A stretch of 64,000 nucleotides of DNA from Chryseobacterium sp. (GTDB taxonomy: Bacteria > Bacteroidota > Bacteroidia > Flavobacteriales > Weeksellaceae), in assembly GCF_029240215.1 (NCBI RefSeq), contig NZ_JARBTK010000001.1, positions 744,001 through 808,000 of the forward strand. The letters run 5' to 3'. The number at the start of each line of letters is the position of its first letter. The first letter of the stretch is position 1. Below are positions 63,601 to 64,000 of the stretch, in pieces. Under the pieces are notes generated by a model. The model saw nothing but the letters and a program-made list of their open reading frames with translations. It had not been told where the DNA came from and did not search any database. The position numbers and the translations under genes were made by a program.

Positions 63601-64000
63601 ATGTCAGTAAAAAAAGTTGCCATTGTAGGTTATAACAGAACACCTTTCGTAAGACACAACGGAGTTTTTGCCAACGCCACCAATCAGGATCTATTAGTTG
63701 CCACTTTAAGTGGACTGATCGAAAAATACAATCTACACCATAAAAGACTGGGTGAAGTTGCAGGAGGTTCTGTTATTAAACATATCTCGGAAAGTAATCT
63801 TGTTCGGGAATCAGTAATGAAAACCTCACTTGATCCTGCCACGCCCGGTTGCGATATTCAACAGGCTTGTGATACAGGAATCGAATCAGCAATCTATATT
63901 GCCAATAAAATTGCACTGGGACAAATAGAAAGTGGTATTGCCTGTGGTGTGGAAGCAATGAGTAACATTCCTTTTGAAACCAATGCACGATTGAGGAAAA
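63601..64000 (+). CDS. Thiolase-family acetyltransferase, 3' end cut by window
   Basis: The first 133 residues begin MSVKKVAIVGYNRTPFVRHN and include IQQACDTGIESAIY, where C90 is the expected nucleophile of a thiolase or FadI-type acetyl-CoA acetyltransferase. It starts 10 bp after lpdA and continues beyond the window, so the operon is longer than seen. It is distinct from the thiolase at 60995. Confidence 0.85.
   Translation, partial: MSVKKVAIVGYNRTPFVRHNGVFANATNQDLLVATLSGLIEKYNLHHKRLGEVAGGSVIKHISESNLVRESVMKTSLDPATPGCDIQQACDTGIESAIYIANKIALGQIESGIACGVEAMSNIPFETNARLRK

Overview
The window is from a low-GC member of the Bacteroidota, most likely a Chryseobacterium-type flavobacterium. The signs are DUF5686 proteins, a BT_3928-type protein beside DUF1599 and tpiA, a DnaG without zinc-ribbon cysteines, MgtE, RtcB and HopJ-family genes, TAnnTTTG promoter boxes in place of sigma-70 boxes, and little Shine-Dalgarno signal. 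Placement below family level is inference.

Layout. 1-3600: an accessory stretch with a cut gene, a 46-codon ORF running into a 21-bp tandem repeat, and three A/T-rich minus-strand genes, one with a HEPN-type RxxxxH motif and one resembling putative abortive-infection membrane proteins. 3900-12900: three DUF5686 envelope-protein paralogues with a lipoprotein and a small ORF between them. 13000-25100: housekeeping genes (folP, DUF1599, BT_3928, tpiA, clpP, dnaG, tsaE, ald) and a LytS/LytTR two-component pair. 25100-35900: an antiporter, tyrA behind a probable Tyr-codon attenuator, sdaA, amt, two YceI proteins, glucokinase and a beta-barrel protein. 36000-38900: a DUF1800/DUF1501 pair and a 43-residue ORF. 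38900-47100: a WYL regulator, HopJ-family gene, RtcB and two nucleotidyltransferase genes. The first of these has an in-frame stop. A Septu-like ATPase plus HNH nuclease pair, an anti-phage candidate, lies between them. 47100-58500: a cold-shock protein, pnp, a PagL-like protein, rpsO, mgtE, a metal-receptor-like protein, a methionine sulfoxide reductase of the GAF type, an MBL hydrolase and tRNA-Leu(CAA). 58600-64000: a TetR regulator with matching palindromes before itself and before a thioesterase / ketosynthase / thiolase / dihydrolipoyl dehydrogenase / thiolase operon cut by the window end.

How parts work together. The strongest regulatory readings are the leader peptide with three Tyr codons plus terminator before tyrA, and the two ATACC-N4-GGTAT palindromes around the TetR gene. 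The strongest accessory system is the ATPase-HNH pair, whose last codon overlaps the next gene by 4 bp. Intergenic DNA carries several dispersed repeat families; one is a hairpin element present four times with compensatory base changes in its stem.
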